From assembly GCA_012521875.1 (NCBI GenBank), contig JAAYLN010000030.1:1-39025 (forward strand): DNA of 39,025 nt, given 5' to 3'. The translations under genes and the position numbers were made by a program. Positions 25,218 to 33,548 of this stretch are shown piece by piece. Positions within the stretch are counted from its first letter, which is position 1. Every line of letters begins with the position of its first letter. Source of the DNA: Lentisphaerota bacterium (lineage in GTDB: Bacteria; Verrucomicrobiota; Kiritimatiellia; RFP12; JAAYLN01). The notes below the pieces were generated by a model. The model did no database searches and was not told the DNA's origin. It saw nothing but the letters and a program-made list of their open reading frames with translations.

Positions 25218-26015
25218 TCAATACGGCACTTGCAGATCAATGAAGGTGGCGGGAATCCCGAAGCGCTGCTCGATCCAGCGCCCCAGGGCTTGGACGCCGA
25301 AGCGTTCCGTGGCGTAGTGGCCGCAGAAGTAGGCGTTGATGCCGAGCTGCTGGGCGAGGTTGTAGCCTTGCAGGGTGGCCTCGCCGGAGATGAAGGTGTC
25401 GAGCCCGGCCTCGAACGCCTGCGATACCGATGAGGCGCCACCGCCGGCCACTATTCCCACGTTGCGTATGCGCGGTGGGCCGAAGCGCATGGCCTCGACC
25501 CGCGGGCTGACCGCCTTGGCCAGGCGCTGCTCGAAGGCCTCGCGCGCCAGCGGGCGGGCCAGCGTGCCGGCCACGCCGATCGGCGTGCCGTTGTAGATGG
25601 CGAAGGGACGGCAACGCCGCAAGCCCAGCACCTGCGCTATGCCGGCGTTGTTGCCGAGCTCCATGTGGGCGTCCAGCGGCAGGTGGCATGCCCAGAGCGC
25701 CATGTCGTGGGCTATCAGGAACTCGATGTGGCGGTAGTTGAGGCCGGTGATGTGCTTCAGTGAACTGCCCCAGCTTATGCCGTGGTGGCAGACCAGCAGG
25801 TCGGCACCCTGCGCGGCGGCGGCCTCGAAGCAGGCCAGCGAGGCATCGACCCCGCAGCAGACCCTGCTGATCGGCTTGTTGCTGCAGGATACCTGCAGGC
25901 CGTTGTTGGAGGCGTCCTGGAAGCGCTCGCTCTCCATCACGGTATCGAGGGCGGCGACGATAGTGGCGAGATCGGGTGGCGCGGTCTTGGTCTTGGTCTT
26001 GGTCGTGCGTGCCAT
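25218..26015 (-). CDS. Nif3-like dinuclear metal center hexameric protein
   Basis: 265 aa; DASNNGLQVSCSNKPISRVCCGVDAS, GADLLVCHHGISW, CHLPLDAHMELGNNAGIAQVLGL, FISGEATLQGYNLAQQLGINAYFCGHYATERFG. Confidence 0.93.
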   Translation of the reverse strand: MARTTKTKTKTAPPDLATIVAALDTVMESERFQDASNNGLQVSCSNKPISRVCCGVDASLACFEAAAAQGADLLVCHHGISWGSSLKHITGLNYRHIEFLIAHDMALWACHLPLDAHMELGNNAGIAQVLGLRRCRPFAIYNGTPIGVAGTLARPLAREAFEQRLAKAVSPRVEAMRFGPPRIRNVGIVAGGGASSVSQAFEAGLDTFISGEATLQGYNLAQQLGINAYFCGHYATERFGVQALGRWIEQRFGIPATFIDLQVPY

Positions 26016-26025
26016 GGTTGGGCTC

Positions 26026-28008
26026 CTAGGCGGCCATTTGCCAACCGTAGGCGTGGATGGCGTCGGCAATGGCCGCGATCATGTTCTCCTCGGCATCGGT
26101 GATGGTGTGGTCGTGACTGATGATGCGCATGCCGGTGTTCAGCAGCTCGCGCTTGCAGATCGGCGTCAGGCGGATGAGGCGTTCGAGCGCGTTCTCGATG
26201 GCCGTCAGGTCGTCGAGGCCCTGGGTGACGAGGGCGATGCCGGGGAAGAGTGACGCGCCGTCCGTGGTGTCGGTCAGCCCCCTCACGCCCGCCTCCCATG
26301 CGGCCGCGGCATCCTGCGGGTTGGTTTGGCCGGTGTGCGCCAGCATCGAGAGCACCAGCGAGATCTCGCCGGCCAGGGCGGCGGGAGGCAGGCTCGACAT
26401 GCGTGCCGCAGGCGGCTCGGGACGCAGACGGCGGCGGATGAGGTAGCCCAGCGCAAACTCGAAGTCGTCGATATTGCTGTCGAGGCGGCTGAGTGTCGTG
26501 ATCTGCTCGACTATCCGCTCGCGCTCCGCAGGCGGATGGTGGCGCAACTGCTCGGCGGCCAGTTCGCAGGCCATGCGGCGCTGGCGCGCCGTCCGGTTCT
26601 GGTGCCGCCGCTGCCAGCCGGTGGCACTCTGCACGATGGACTCTCCATGGGTTCCATGCGCCGCCGCGATCGAGGCTGTCTGGCGCTCGCGCAGCAGGGG
26701 AGCGCTCTCGGGTGCCAGCAGTGCGCCGTAGATGCAGCCGACGGCTTCAGTGGGGTTGCGCAGGGCGGCACGCTCCTCCGTTGTGAGCCATGCGGAGGTG
26801 CGGTCGCCTGCGGCTGCGGCACGTGCCGCGGCTTTGGCCTCGGTGGCGCGCAAGGCCTGGTGGAGCACCCCGCCCGGTGCCAGGAGGCCTTCCCTGAGGC
26901 GGCGCTCGTCATCCTCCTCTGCCTGCTCCGTCCCGCCGTCGCGCGCCGCCTGCTGCCGGATGGCCAGCAGGTTGCCGACGGCACTGAAGTTGCCGTCGAA
27001 GCCGGGGTCGATGCGCCGGATGCGCCTGACGAGCGGCGGGTGTGTGGCGAAGAGGCTGGCCATGCCGCTGGCGAAGAGCATGTGCGAGACCTCGGTGGCA
27101 TGGCCGGCCCGCACGCGCGCGCCCTGCGGGGCGGCGCCGATGATCTTGAGCGCGTTGGCAAGTGCAGAGGGATCGCGCGTGAACTGGATGGCGGAGGCGT
27201 CGGCGAGATATTCGCGCTGGCGCGAGATGGCGCTCTGCAGCAGGCGCCCGAAGAAGACACCCACCGAGCCGATGATCCAGAGCGCCAGACCGAGTAGCAC
27301 GAAGAAGAGGACGACGGCTGTACCGTCGTCCTTCTTGTTGCGGCTGCGCCCTCCCGATGCGTGGCGCAGCGAGCGGATGGCCATTTCCATGATGACCCGC
27401 CCTGCCACGGAGATGCAGAGTATGCCGCCCAGGACGCCGATCAGGCGGATGTTGAGCCGCATGTCGCCGTTCAGGATGTGGCTGAACTCGTGGCCGATCA
27501 CGGCCTGCAGCTCGGCGCGGTTGAGCGTGTCGAGCAGACCCTGGGTCACGGCGACGGCCGCATCGTCCGGCGAGTAGCCCGCGGCAAAGGCGTTGAGCCC
27601 CTTCTCCCGGCGCAGCACGAAGACTTGCGGCACGCGGATGCCGGCGGCAAGGGCCATCTCCTCGACCACGTTCTGGAGCCGCCGCTCCGCGAAACTGCCG
27701 GTACCGGGGCGTATCTCCGTGCCGCCCATGGCGCGCGCCACCGCCGCACCACCGCCCCGCAGGGAGTAGAGCTTGACCAGAGTGCCCACGAGGATGATGC
27801 CGCCGCCGAAGACCAGGGTGGCAAGCAGCAGCTTCGGCTCGCGCAGGACGCGCGGCAGCAGCGACAGCGGCTCCTCAATCAGTATCAGCCAGACCGTGCC
27901 GCCGAGCAGGTTCAGCACCAGCAGCACGCCGAGCACCGCGAGGGCGACCAGCCATACCATGCGCCGCGAGAGACGGCGTGCCCGTTCCTGATGCTCGAAA
28001 AAATCCAT
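26026..28008 (-). CDS. M48-family (HtpX/Ste24-like) metalloprotease with long C-terminal extension
   Basis: 660 aa; TM segments, AVIGHEFSHILNGDMRLNI (HExxH), QREYLADASAIQFTRDP; C-terminus ISHDHTITDAEENMIAAIADAIH. Confidence 0.92.
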   Translation of the reverse strand: MDFFEHQERARRLSRRMVWLVALAVLGVLLVLNLLGGTVWLILIEEPLSLLPRVLREPKLLLATLVFGGGIILVGTLVKLYSLRGGGAAVARAMGGTEIRPGTGSFAERRLQNVVEEMALAAGIRVPQVFVLRREKGLNAFAAGYSPDDAAVAVTQGLLDTLNRAELQAVIGHEFSHILNGDMRLNIRLIGVLGGILCISVAGRVIMEMAIRSLRHASGGRSRNKKDDGTAVVLFFVLLGLALWIIGSVGVFFGRLLQSAISRQREYLADASAIQFTRDPSALANALKIIGAAPQGARVRAGHATEVSHMLFASGMASLFATHPPLVRRIRRIDPGFDGNFSAVGNLLAIRQQAARDGGTEQAEEDDERRLREGLLAPGGVLHQALRATEAKAAARAAAAGDRTSAWLTTEERAALRNPTEAVGCIYGALLAPESAPLLRERQTASIAAAHGTHGESIVQSATGWQRRHQNRTARQRRMACELAAEQLRHHPPAERERIVEQITTLSRLDSNIDDFEFALGYLIRRRLRPEPPAARMSSLPPAALAGEISLVLSMLAHTGQTNPQDAAAAWEAGVRGLTDTTDGASLFPGIALVTQGLDDLTAIENALERLIRLTPICKRELLNTGMRIISHDHTITDAEENMIAAIADAIHAYGWQMAA

Positions 28009-28022
28009 GCCGGCGGCCGGAA

Positions 28023-28610
28023 CTAGAACTGGACCTTCGGCGCGTCACGCTCCGAGTCCCTGGTGATCTCGAAAAGCGAGGCCGGCAGGAAACCGAAGAG
28101 TCCGGCGAAGAGGTTGGCGGGGAAGAGCTCGCGCTTGGTGTTGTAGGCCGTGACGGCGTCGTTGTAGGCCTGGCGCGCGAAGGCGACCTTGTTCTCGGTG
28201 GCCGTGATCTCCTCCTGCAGCATGGCCATGTTCTTGTCGGCCTTCAGCTCGGGGTAGCGCTCGACGACCACCATCAGGCGCGCCAGGGCGCCGCTGAGCT
28301 GTCCCTCGGCCTGGTTGAGCGAGCGCATGGCGTCGGGCTGGCCCACGGCGGCACCGGCCTGCTGCGAGGCATTCATGGCCAGATTGCGCGCCTGAATGAC
28401 GGCCTCGAGCGTCTCGCGCTCGTGCTTCATGTAGCCCTTGGCGGTCTCGACGAGGTTTGGAATCAGATCATAGCGCCGCTTGAGCTGTACATCGATCTGC
28501 GAGAAGGCGTTCTTGTAGCGCTGACGCAGCGTGACTAGCGAGTTGTAGATGCCGACGGCAAAGACGGCAAGCACTACGACTACGACGACCAGGATTGCTA
28601 AGACGTTCAT
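28023..28610 (-). CDS. lemA: LemA family protein
   Basis: Trimmed to MNVLAILVVVVVVLAVFAVGIYNSLVTLRQRYKNAFSQIDVQLKRRYDLIPNLVETAKGYMKHERETLEAVIQARN. Confidence 0.96.
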   Translation of the reverse strand: MNVLAILVVVVVVLAVFAVGIYNSLVTLRQRYKNAFSQIDVQLKRRYDLIPNLVETAKGYMKHERETLEAVIQARNLAMNASQQAGAAVGQPDAMRSLNQAEGQLSGALARLMVVVERYPELKADKNMAMLQEEITATENKVAFARQAYNDAVTAYNTKRELFPANLFAGLFGFLPASLFEITRDSERDAPKVQF

Positions 28611-28727
28611 TGTGTTCTCCCTGAATTGGACGTTGGCAGCCATTATCGGCTATCAGGCCCAAAAGCGAAAGCCGAAAGTGAAGATGTGGTCTCGAAAGAA
28701 TGCGCGGAGGTGTGGTGAGTGGTAAGT

Positions 28728-28815
28728 GGTGAGTGGGTGCGCCGCGCTTACACTTGGTATCCACACTTCGTTTCCGCACTATGTCGGAAGAGTCGAGGAC
28801 GAGGACGATATGGAA
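28728..28815 (-). repeat. Families D and F fragments
   Basis: gagtgggtgcgccgcgcttacacttggtatccacacttcgtttccgcactatgtcggaagagtcgaggacgaggacga. Confidence 0.7.
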
Positions 28816-28936
28816 CAATTCACAATTCACTACTCACTACTCACTACTTACCGCTCTCCATTTGGCTTGCTGTATCATGTCGCGAGGGGCATACTAATCA
28901 CGCCGCCCTAATCCGGTGCGGCGCATGGGACACATC

Positions 28937-29905
28937 ATGAAACAATACGATCTCGCCACTTTTGCCGCGGCGCTCGATGCCCGCCGCCAACCCTGGTACG
29001 GCAACTACTATGCCATGTATTCCAGCCTGCTGGACGGCGTGGTGACGGATCCGGCGCTGATGCTGCTGCCGCTGGACGACCACCTCGTCCACCGTGGCGA
29101 CGGTGTCTTCGACACGGGCAAGTGCGTGGAGGGCGGCCTCTACAACTTCGAGGCGCACCTGGATCGCCTGATGCGCTCGGCGGCCGCGATTGGCATTACC
29201 TGGCCGGGCGGGCGCGACGAAATCCTGCGCCTGACCCACGAGACCATCCGCATCGCCGGACGGCGCAACTGCTCTGTGCGCGTCATACTGGCGCGCGGGC
29301 CGGGCGGTTTCGGCGTCTCCCCTTACGAATCGCCGCGCCCGGCGCTCTACATTGTCGTCTATGCCCTGGGTAGGCCCTTCATGGAATTGCACCCCGAAGG
29401 TGCCGTTGCGCGCCGCAGCCTGATCCCCTGCAAGCCCTCCGAAATGGCCGCGATCAAGAACTGCAACTATCTGCCCAATGTGCTCATGAAGCGCGAGTCG
29501 GTCGACTGGGGTGTCGATTTCGTCGTCGGTTTCGATCCCGATGGGCACATGACCGAGGGCCCGACGGAGAACGTCGGCATCGTCACCCGTGGCGGCGAGC
29601 TGCTCTTCCCGCGCCTGGAGAACATCCTGGCGGGCACCACCATGCTGCGCTTGATCGAGCTGGCCCGCACGCGGGTGGCCGATGGCGTCCTGAGCGGCGT
29701 CGCCCACCGCGACATTACGGAGCAGGATATCCGTGAGGCGGCGGAGATGCTGATCGTCGGCACCACCCTCAACCTGGTGGCGGTACGGGAGTACGAGGGG
29801 CAGCCGGTCGGCACGGGTCGTCCCGGCCCCGTCTATCACTGCCTGGGGTCGATGCTGGAGGAGGATACGCGTACCAACGCCGCGTTGCGCGTCCAACTGC
29901 TCTAG
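28937..29905 (+). CDS. Class IV PLP aminotransferase (branched-chain aminotransferase / aminodeoxychorismate lyase-like)
   Basis: Internal start MKQYDLATFAAAL (ORF extends to 28916); HRGDGVFDTGKCVEGGLYNFEAHLDRL, KNCNYLPNVLMKRES, TEGPTENVGIV. Confidence 0.88.
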   Translation: MKQYDLATFAAALDARRQPWYGNYYAMYSSLLDGVVTDPALMLLPLDDHLVHRGDGVFDTGKCVEGGLYNFEAHLDRLMRSAAAIGITWPGGRDEILRLTHETIRIAGRRNCSVRVILARGPGGFGVSPYESPRPALYIVVYALGRPFMELHPEGAVARRSLIPCKPSEMAAIKNCNYLPNVLMKRESVDWGVDFVVGFDPDGHMTEGPTENVGIVTRGGELLFPRLENILAGTTMLRLIELARTRVADGVLSGVAHRDITEQDIREAAEMLIVGTTLNLVAVREYEGQPVGTGRPGPVYHCLGSMLEEDTRTNAALRVQLL

Positions 29906-30034
29906 CCAGCGACAGGGGGGGCGGGCAGGGCATGGAAAGCGGGCGGAGCACGGAGGCAAGGGAATTCTAGCTACGGATGACGCGGGTTTACGCGGATTTT
30001 TTGGTGAGCGGGGAGGCTGGTGGAGACGTGAATG

Positions 30035-30185
30035 AGAGCCCTGAAAGGGCGAGATATACCAGCCCAGGGCAACGCCCTGGGTAGCGAGGCAAAAACAGGC
30101 TAGCCCTGAAGGGGCGGGACATAGTCATGGAAGAGGACGTCTGTCTGCCACATGCAAGTCGTTGTCGATTGTCTTTGGTTGTCGT
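30035..30185 (+). repeat. Dispersed repeat family C, copy 4
   Basis: agccctgaaagggcgagatataccagcccagggcaacgccctgggtagc...ctagccctgaaggggcgggacatagtcatggaagaggacgtctgtctgcc. Confidence 0.85.
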
Positions 30186-30267
30186 CGAGTGCAGGGAATG
30201 CACTGGCAAAGGCGCGCAAGCGCAGGTGGGGCGACGCCGTCCCGGCTAGCCGCAGCAATGGAGCGTG

Positions 30268-30335
30268 GTATTGTGGGGCAGACATTCCTGTCTGCCCTCG
30301 TGGACGTGCGCAGACAGGAATGTCCGCGCTACTCT
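30268..30335. repeat. Dispersed inverted-repeat family A, copy 3
   Basis: tattgtggggcagacattcctgtctgccctcgtggacgtgcgcagacaggaatgtccgcgc. Confidence 0.85.
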
Positions 30336-30399
30336 GGGGCGGTTCCCGCAATGGCGGATAGGCGGCGGAATGGGCGGTGGTGGCGGTACAAAGCCGGTG

Positions 30400-30620
30400 T
30401 GCGGCTCGCCGGTAATACCGCTTAGCGGCATGACGGGGACGGCTCGCCCTACCTTTCGGTGGCTGTACCGTGAGCTTATGCCGGGGAGGCAGGTGGGGTG
30501 GTTCGGTACAGGCAGGAGACGGGAGACAGGAGGCGGGAGACAGGAGACAGGGAGTAGCAGTAGGCAGTGGCAGTAGGCAGTGCCGCCTGATAGACGCGGC
30601 GTCCCCACCGTGTGCTGGAG
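30400..30620 (+). repeat. Family G modules plus GGAGACAGG and GGCAGTAGGCAGT short repeats
   Basis: ggggacggctcgccctacctttcggtggctgtaccgtgagcttatgcc...ggtggttcggtacagg; tagacgcggcgtccccaccgtgtgc. Confidence 0.75.
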
Positions 30621-30682
30621 ACAGGAGACAGGGGACAGGGGGTAGTGTCGACGGCGTCGCGAGGTGGGGGTGGTCGTGCGAA

Positions 30683-30749
30683 TCGAAAGAATCGAGCAAT
30701 CCGAACGAATCGAATCATTCGAATCCATCGACTCTATCGATTCTTTCGA
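30683..30749. repeat. Perfect 13-bp inverted repeat enclosing (GAATC/ATTCG)-rich sequence
   Basis: TCGAAAGAATCGA (30683-30695) and TCGATTCTTTCGA (30737-30749). Confidence 0.8.
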
Positions 30750-30895
30750 CAAAGCGTAGGGACATAGTGTGGAGACGAAGCGTAACCGACAAAGTGGGGA
30801 GACAAAGTGCGGAGACAAGGTGTAGGAGCACCCACTTAAACCCACACTTAATCCCACTCTTAAACGGCACGCTTCATCCACCCGCTTAATCTTTT
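30745..30895 (+). repeat. Dispersed repeat family D
   Basis: ttcgacaaagcgtagggacatagtgtggagacgaagcgtaaccgacaaagtggggagacaaag...acttaaacccacacttaatcccactcttaaacggcacgcttcatccacccgctta. Confidence 0.85.
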
Positions 30896-30940
30896 GCTTT
30901 CGATCAAAGGCGACAAAGTTGCCGACAAAGCGACAAAGTG
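30893..30940 (+). repeat. Dispersed repeat family E
   Basis: ttttgctttcgatcaaaggcgacaaagttgccgacaaagcgacaaagt. Confidence 0.8.
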
Positions 30941-30969
30941 GGGCATCTCCTGGTCTGAGACATCCCATT

Positions 30970-31001
30970 CAAATCTGCGCCAATCTGCGCAATCTGCGGT
31001 T
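30970..31001 (+). repeat. AATCTGCGC short tandem repeat
   Basis: caaatctgcgccaatctgcgcaatctgcggtta. Confidence 0.75.
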
Positions 31002-31016
31002 AAAATACCCTTCGCG

Positions 31017-31086
31017 CCTTCGCGTGAGCTTTCCCTGTCGCTTTCGACAAAGGCGACAAAGTTACCGACAAAGCTCGCGACAAAGT
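31017..31086 (+). repeat. Dispersed repeat family E (full ~70-bp version)
   Basis: ccttcgcgtgagctttccctgtcgctttcgacaaaggcgacaaagttaccgacaaagctcgcgacaaagt. Confidence 0.87.
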
Positions 31087-31272
31087 AGGCCCTGCGGTCA
31101 TCCGCCCGCCACCCAGTCGCCTGCCGATTGCCCGCGGCGATTGCCCGCGGCCATACGATTGGTCTTGACGGTTTGGCCGCGCTAAACTACCGTTGTCATA
31201 TGCCGGGCGAGCCGGAAGGATGGCCTGATGGCGTACGGCGGCATTTGAACGCAGTCAGTAGAGGAAGCGAGC

Positions 31273-32115
31273 ATGAAGAATTTCAAGATCGGTGTCATGT
31301 CGGACGGTTTCCGCCTGCCGCCGCTGGAAGGTATCCGCAAGGCGGCCCAGATCGGGGCCGAGGGCGTGCAGATCTATACGGTGCACGGGCCGATGGGGCC
31401 GGATGAGATGACCCCCATCAAGCGCACGGAGCTGCGCCAGTTGGTTGACGATCTCGGTATCGTCATCTCGGCGCTCTGCGGCGATATGGGCGGTGGTTTC
31501 CACGATGCCGAACAGAATCCGGAGAAGGTCGCCCTCTCCAAGCGCATCGTTGATCTGGCCGCCGACCTCGGCGTGCCGGTGGTCACCACGCATATCGGCG
31601 TGACCCCCGAGGATCGCTCCTGCCCGATCTACCAGACCATGCTCACTGCCTGCCAGGATCTCGCCGACTACGCCTCCGCCAAGGGCGTGACATTCGCCGT
31701 CGAGACGGGACCCGAGAAGGCCGTGGTGCTCAAGCAGTTCCTTGACGACATCCACAGCCCCGGGCTGGGCGTCAACCTCGACCCCGCCAATCTGGTGATG
31801 GTCTCCGCCGACGATCCGGTCGCGGCCGTGCATACTCTCAAGGACTACATTGTGCATACGCATGCAAAGGACGGCATCCAGCTCTCCCCGGGCAGCGCCG
31901 TCGCCGTCTATCACGGTGCCGACGCCACGGACGAGCCGCCGGTGAAGTTCAAGGAAGTGCCGCTGGGCGAGGGAGATGTGGATTGGCCGCGCTATCTGGC
32001 CGCACTTGCTGAGATCGGCTACAAGGGCTTCCTGACCATCGAGCGCGAAGTGGGACCTGATCCCGCCGCAGATATCACCAAGGCGATCCACTTCCTGCGC
32101 GCGCACATAAACTGA
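31273..32115 (+). CDS. Sugar phosphate isomerase/epimerase-like TIM barrel (AP endonuclease 2 superfamily)
   Basis: 280 aa; MKNFKIGVMSDGFRLPPLEGIRKAAQIGAEGVQIYTVHG... VNLDPANLVM...DYIVHTHAKDG...EVPLGEGDVDWPRYLAALAEIGYKGFLTIEREVG. Confidence 0.9.
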   Translation: MKNFKIGVMSDGFRLPPLEGIRKAAQIGAEGVQIYTVHGPMGPDEMTPIKRTELRQLVDDLGIVISALCGDMGGGFHDAEQNPEKVALSKRIVDLAADLGVPVVTTHIGVTPEDRSCPIYQTMLTACQDLADYASAKGVTFAVETGPEKAVVLKQFLDDIHSPGLGVNLDPANLVMVSADDPVAAVHTLKDYIVHTHAKDGIQLSPGSAVAVYHGADATDEPPVKFKEVPLGEGDVDWPRYLAALAEIGYKGFLTIEREVGPDPAADITKAIHFLRAHIN

Positions 32116-32140
32116 CGGCTGCCAGGCCGGCTCCCTTACC

Positions 32141-32941
32141 ATGAAGCACTGGACAACAACCCGGATCCTCAAAAGCAAGGGTGTGAAGCGCATCGCCTGC
32201 CTGACCGCCTATGATGCCGCCATGGCCCGGCTGGTGGACGAGGCCGGTATCCACGTGATCCTCGTGGGCGACTCGGTCGCCAACACACTGCTGGGCTTCG
32301 ACACCACACTGCCGGTTACCATGGAGCATATGCTCCATCATACCGCCGCTGTGGTGCGTGGCGTCAGCAACGCGCTGGTGGTGGCCGACATGCCCTTCAT
32401 GTCCTACCAGGTCAGCGACGACGAGGGCGTGCGGAATGCCGGGCGTCTGCTGCAGGAGGCCGGGGCCGATGCGGTCAAGCTGGAGGGCGGCGTCATCCGG
32501 GCGCCGCTGATCCGGCGTCTGGCGGAGAACGGCATTCCGGTCATGGCCCACATCGGCCTCACGCCGCAGTCGGTTCTGGCCCTCGGAGGCTACAAGGTGC
32601 AGGGGCGCGAGGCCGATGCCGCGGCGCAGCTCGAGGCCGACGCCAAGGCGGTTGCAGAGGCGGGTGCCTTCTCGGTGGTGCTCGAGTGCGTGCCGGCCGC
32701 GCTCGCCAGCCGCATCACGGAGATCGTCCCCATCCCGACCATCGGCATCGGCGCGGGCGCCGGCTGCGATGGCCAGATACTCGTGATGCACGATATGCTG
32801 GGCATGACGCCGGCCGGCAGCACCGCCAAGTTCGTCAGGCGCTTCGCGGAGGTGGGCGAGGCCATCACCAACGCCACCCGGGAATACGTGCGCGACGTCG
32901 AGGCCGGCACCTATCCCGCCGCCGAGCACTCCTACAAGTAG
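32141..32941 (+). CDS. panB: 3-methyl-2-oxobutanoate hydroxymethyltransferase
   Basis: 266 aa; LTAYDAAMARLVDEAGIHVILVGDSVANTLLGFDTTLPVTMEHMLHHTAAV... PTIGIGAGAGCDGQILVMHDMLG. Confidence 0.97.
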   Translation: MKHWTTTRILKSKGVKRIACLTAYDAAMARLVDEAGIHVILVGDSVANTLLGFDTTLPVTMEHMLHHTAAVVRGVSNALVVADMPFMSYQVSDDEGVRNAGRLLQEAGADAVKLEGGVIRAPLIRRLAENGIPVMAHIGLTPQSVLALGGYKVQGREADAAAQLEADAKAVAEAGAFSVVLECVPAALASRITEIVPIPTIGIGAGAGCDGQILVMHDMLGMTPAGSTAKFVRRFAEVGEAITNATREYVRDVEAGTYPAAEHSYK

Positions 32942-32947
32942 CCGCCG

Positions 32948-33424
32948 CTAGCCGCGTGCGTAGGCGCGGCCGGCATCGAAGGCCGTAATGTTGGCCGCAT
33001 GGTGCTGCTCCGGCAGCGCGGCGCGGATCGCCGCGTGCCATGCCGGGACGCCCAGATCCAGAGAAGTGCTCAGGACGCCCAGCATGGCGACGGCCGCCGT
33101 GCGCGGCGCGCCGTGCTCGATGGAGCCCAGGCAGTCGCTGGTCAGCAGCTTGCCGCCGGGCTTGAGGCGGTAGCGGTTGTTCTCGATCTGCGAGGCATCC
33201 ATGACGAGCAGGATGTCGGCGGCACCGTCTGGCACCATCGGACTCATAACCTGCTCGCCGTAGCGGATGTCGGTGTTCACCGAGCCGCCGCGCTGGCTCA
33301 TGCCGTGGACTTCGGCCTTCTTGACGTCGTGGCCCGAGCGGAAGGCGGCATCCGCGAGAATGTCCGAAGCCTTGACGATACCCTGGCCACCGAGGCCGGC
33401 GATGACGATGTTAAAGGTTTTCAT
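32948..33424 (-). CDS. iorB: Indolepyruvate:ferredoxin oxidoreductase subunit beta
   Basis: 158 aa; MKTFNIVIAGLGGQGIVKASDILADAAFRSGHDVKKAEVHGMSQRGGSVNTDIRYG. Confidence 0.93.
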   Translation of the reverse strand: MKTFNIVIAGLGGQGIVKASDILADAAFRSGHDVKKAEVHGMSQRGGSVNTDIRYGEQVMSPMVPDGAADILLVMDASQIENNRYRLKPGGKLLTSDCLGSIEHGAPRTAAVAMLGVLSTSLDLGVPAWHAAIRAALPEQHHAANITAFDAGRAYARG

Positions 33425-33460
33425 GCTGAGATTTCCGTAGGTTCAGGCTTATCGAGCCCG

Positions 33461-33493
33461 CTTTGTCGCGAGCTTTGTCGCAAACTTTGTCGA
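33461..33493 (-). repeat. Dispersed repeat family E in the iorA-iorB gap
   Basis: ctttgtcgcgagctttgtcgcaaactttgtcga. Confidence 0.85.
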
Positions 33494-33548
33494 ACGTTGG
33501 CGGCTCATGCAGGTCGGTCTCTCGATAGGCTTGGGTGAATATTCCAGA

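Noticed and set aside
29960-31250. Intact insertion sequence in the repeat archive
   Set aside because: No transposase-like ORF; the region comprises short repeat modules only.
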